From Saprospiraceae bacterium (GTDB lineage: Bacteria; Bacteroidota; Bacteroidia; Chitinophagales; Saprospiraceae), in assembly GCA_020627705.1 (NCBI GenBank), contig JAHDGJ010000011.1, positions 1 to 64,000 on the forward strand: a DNA stretch of 64,000 nt. The letters are read 5' to 3'. Shown one piece after another: positions 61,943-64,000 of the stretch. Position numbers and translations under genes: made by a program. The notes beneath the pieces are model-generated. The model was not told where the DNA came from and made no database searches. It worked only from the letters and a program-made list of their open reading frames with translations. Positions within the stretch are counted from its first letter, which is position 1. Each line of letters opens with the position of its first letter.

Positions 61943-63898
61943 ATCGATATATCAATAGTCATAGTTAATTATAATGTTAGGCATTTTTTGAATCAATGTC
62001 TGCAATCTGTTTTTAATTCGAAAACCGAGTTAAACTATGAAGTTATTGTCATTGATAATAATTCTGTAGATGGTTCTAGTCACTTGATTCCCAATGCCTT
62101 TCCACAAATCACTTATATCTACAATGAAGAGAATAAAGGATTTGGAAAAGCAAACAACCAAGCATTTAAAATCGCAAAAGGGGAATATGTTCTTTTACTA
62201 AATCCGGATACACTCATTGAGGAAGATACGCTTGATGTTTGTTATGATCGAATGGTCAATGATCAAACCATAGGCGCATTGGGAGTAAAATTGCTTGATG
62301 GCAGTGGAGAATTTTTAGTCGAGTCAAAAAGAAGTTTCCCAACGATTTGGAGTTCGTTTAGCAAGTTAAGTGGCTTAGCTTCCATATTTAAAGGAAGCGC
62401 ACGATTTGACAGTTATAATTTGGGCAATCTTGATGCAAATAAAGAACATGAGGTTGATGTCTTATGTGGTGCAATGATGTTGGTGAAAAGAGATTTATTG
62501 AGCTCTTTAAATGGGTTTGACGAGGCATTTTTTATGTATGGTGAGGACATAGATCTATGCCGTCGTATAAAGGATACCGGGCATAAAATATTGTATTACC
62601 CTGAAACACAGATAATACATTTTAAAGGGGAAAGTTCTGGTAGAAAGGAATTTGCCTATTATAAAATGTTTTACGAGGCGATGATTACATACGTCAAAAA
62701 ACACTATCAAGGTTCCAGCGCGCTCTATGCTGTTTTATTGAAATTGGCCATCTGGGTGAGGGGATGTACTGCTTATCTTTTTAGAATTTTGAAATCAGCA
62801 ATTCCTTTACTGCTTGATTTTATTTCCATTCTTGGGATTCTTTGGGTGACTTGCAATCTGTGGGCAAAACACTTTTTCTCTAACCCAAATTATTATGATA
62901 AAGTAAATATTTGGAATAACATTTTTGCCTATGCCGGCATATGGATATTTACCATGTGGTTAATGGGTAACTACGACCGAAGAACGGGTTTGAAAAATTT
63001 CCTTCTTGGATTCTTCTTAGGAATAGTTTTGAATTTGACGTTATACGCCCTATTGCCCCTGGAGCTAAGATTTTCTAGGGCAATTTTATTGATAGGTTCA
63101 ATTGTAATACTTGTTATAATTCTTCTCAATAAGTTTATGGTAAACAAATGGTCCACAGGAAAATTCAGTTCTGAAAGACCATTGAAGAAAAAATTGCTTT
63201 TAGTCGGTTCCGTAAATGGCGTTAACGAAATTGAAGAGTTGCTTCATAGTTCTCAAATTAAATTTGAGAGAGTGGGTGTTTTTGCTCCTGAAAATTTAGA
63301 AAGTTCGAATACTGGATATTTGTCTTTCTCAAATCACCTTGCAAAATTGGCCGAAGTAACTAAGGCAAACGAAATTATTTTTTCATCTAAGTCAGTTCCA
63401 TACAAAGCGATTTCGAAATCAATGTCAATGTTACCCAACTATGTTTCAATGAAGATTGCTGGAAGAAACTTCTCAAACATAATTGGATCTGACTCTAATA
63501 AAGAGGCTGGAGAGTTGTATACTATCGATATTGATTATAGAATCAAACGACCCGTCATGGTAAGGATGAAAAGGAGTTTGGATTTGTTTTTTAGCTTTTT
63601 TGCTCTTCTGATTTCTCCCATACGATGGATAATAATAGGATTGGACCTTAAAGCGTTCAGTGAGCCTTTCCGGGTTTTGCTTAATCAAAGAACCTGGATA
63701 GGGTATGATCAAGAAATTTTTGAATTGAATGCATTGCCACATTTGAAAGGAGGAATTTTTTCAGCCAGTGGTCATCTTGGAAAGCAATACTATTCGATAA
63801 ACGAAATGCGAAGAATCAATGAGTTTTATGCTCGCAATTACAATGTAGTGCTGGATATCGAAATATTTTTTAAATCTATATTTAATAAAAAACCTTGA
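61943..63898 (+). CDS. GT2 glycosyltransferase fused to a membrane/Rossmann/PGT-like module
   Basis: The frame encodes DISIVIVNYNVRHFLNQCLQSVF at its very N-terminus, the conserved first strand of GT2 enzymes, but the first ordinary in-frame start is a TTG at 61988 that would remove it. I therefore place the start near 61943 (ATC) or 61949 (ATA). The GT2 part has DNNSVDGS, NPDTLIEED, the DVLCGAMMLVKRD and DEAFFMYGEDIDLCRR segments. About residues 260-395 contain four or five membrane helices. Then KKLLLVGSVNGVNEIEELL and a Rossmann-like fold, and a tail with KRSLDLFFSFFALLISP, like polyprenyl-phosphate sugar-1-phosphotransferases. It should add sugars to a lipid-linked or extracellular polysaccharide. 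Confidence 0.82.
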   Translation: MDISIVIVNYNVRHFLNQCLQSVFNSKTELNYEVIVIDNNSVDGSSHLIPNAFPQITYIYNEENKGFGKANNQAFKIAKGEYVLLLNPDTLIEEDTLDVCYDRMVNDQTIGALGVKLLDGSGEFLVESKRSFPTIWSSFSKLSGLASIFKGSARFDSYNLGNLDANKEHEVDVLCGAMMLVKRDLLSSLNGFDEAFFMYGEDIDLCRRIKDTGHKILYYPETQIIHFKGESSGRKEFAYYKMFYEAMITYVKKHYQGSSALYAVLLKLAIWVRGCTAYLFRILKSAIPLLLDFISILGILWVTCNLWAKHFFSNPNYYDKVNIWNNIFAYAGIWIFTMWLMGNYDRRTGLKNFLLGFFLGIVLNLTLYALLPLELRFSRAILLIGSIVILVIILLNKFMVNKWSTGKFSSERPLKKKLLLVGSVNGVNEIEELLHSSQIKFERVGVFAPENLESSNTGYLSFSNHLAKLAEVTKANEIIFSSKSVPYKAISKSMSMLPNYVSMKIAGRNFSNIIGSDSNKEAGELYTIDIDYRIKRPVMVRMKRSLDLFFSFFALLISPIRWIIIGLDLKAFSEPFRVLLNQRTWIGYDQEIFELNALPHLKGGIFSASGHLGKQYYSINEMRRINEFYARNYNVVLDIEIFFKSIFNKKP

Positions 63899-64000
63899 TA
63901 GAGAATTTTAAAAAAGCTTCAAAGCGCATAGAAAAAAAGGTGGTGCAAATGAGAAGAAAATTGCATCAAAATCCAGAATTGTCGTTCGAAGAAAAAGAGA
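63895..64000 (+). CDS. M20-family amidohydrolase/peptidase, start only
   Basis: The frame from TTG at 63895 encodes LIENFKKASKRIEKKVVQMRRKLHQNPELSFEEKE, split here at its conserved end, where RRKLHQNPELSFEE is the diagnostic start of M20D amidohydrolases (IAA-amino-acid hydrolase/hippuricase type). These metal enzymes hydrolyse N-acyl amino acids or peptides. The TTG overlaps the stop codon of the glycosyltransferase (TTGA), suggesting coupling. Only 35 codons are inside the window. Confidence 0.85.
   Translation, partial: MIENFKKASKRIEKKVVQMRRKLHQNPELSFEEKE

Overview
The window looks like chromosomal DNA of a Bacteroidota member, most probably a Saprospiria-like marine or freshwater lineage. 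The evidence is the low-GC, Bacteroidota-style coding, the type IX secretion/gliding genes (porU, porV, a porP/sprF family gene, a gldJ-type lipoprotein next to murF), proteins ending in type A or type B (CHU_C) T9SS sorting domains, TAnnTTTG-type promoter boxes, a Bacteroidota-type RNase P RNA, and DUF1501/DUF1800 and MopE-motif surface proteins. The genus assignment is inference. I see no insertion sequence, prophage or CRISPR array.

Layout. 1-8.2 kb: the 3' part of a giant secreted adhesin built from 78-residue SprB-type repeats with a type B sorting domain. 8.3-9.9 kb: moeA and an NTF2-like protein. 10.0-11.1 kb: tRNA-Pro(GGG) and tRNA-Val(GAC) inside a cluster of structured repeats; several copies carry a piece of the tRNA 3' end. 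11.1-15.3 kb: a small outer-membrane-like protein, short ORFs, a TPR/HisKA_2 histidine kinase and a REC-LuxR response regulator; the kinase and regulator segments share an 18-bp palindrome. 15.4-30.4 kb: a lipid or acyl-CoA catabolism region (ALDH, acyl-CoA ligase, several SDRs, thiolase, thioesterase, ACAD, APH-like kinase, zinc-free MDR reductase, GntP transporter, hotdog protein).

30.8-39.0 kb: a reverse-strand surface operon (DUF6702, sulfatase-YHYH-MopE, DUF1800, DUF1501, cytochrome-like/MopE protein). 39.1-44.1 kb: core beta-oxidation (thiolase, FadN-type bifunctional enzyme, crotonase) and crtZ. 44.2-48.2 kb: an NtrY-like kinase and rnpB. 48.2-59.6 kb: porV-porU, porP, gldJ, murF and an OmpA-family protein. 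59.9-64.0 kb: pyruvate dehydrogenase E2, recR, a multidomain glycosyltransferase and the start of an M20 amidohydrolase.

How it fits together. The T9SS genes would export and attach the adhesin, the sulfatase and the cytochrome/MopE protein encoded here. The SDR-ACAD-APH operon plus CoA ligase resembles the 4-hydroxyacyl-CoA (levulinate/LvaACDE, ACAD10/11) logic, feeding the beta-oxidation genes. A 17-bp palindrome occurs near three lipid-related genes and may mark a common regulator. The least explained part of the window is the tRNA-flanking cluster of structured repeats: copies differ by compensatory stem changes and carry tRNA tails.
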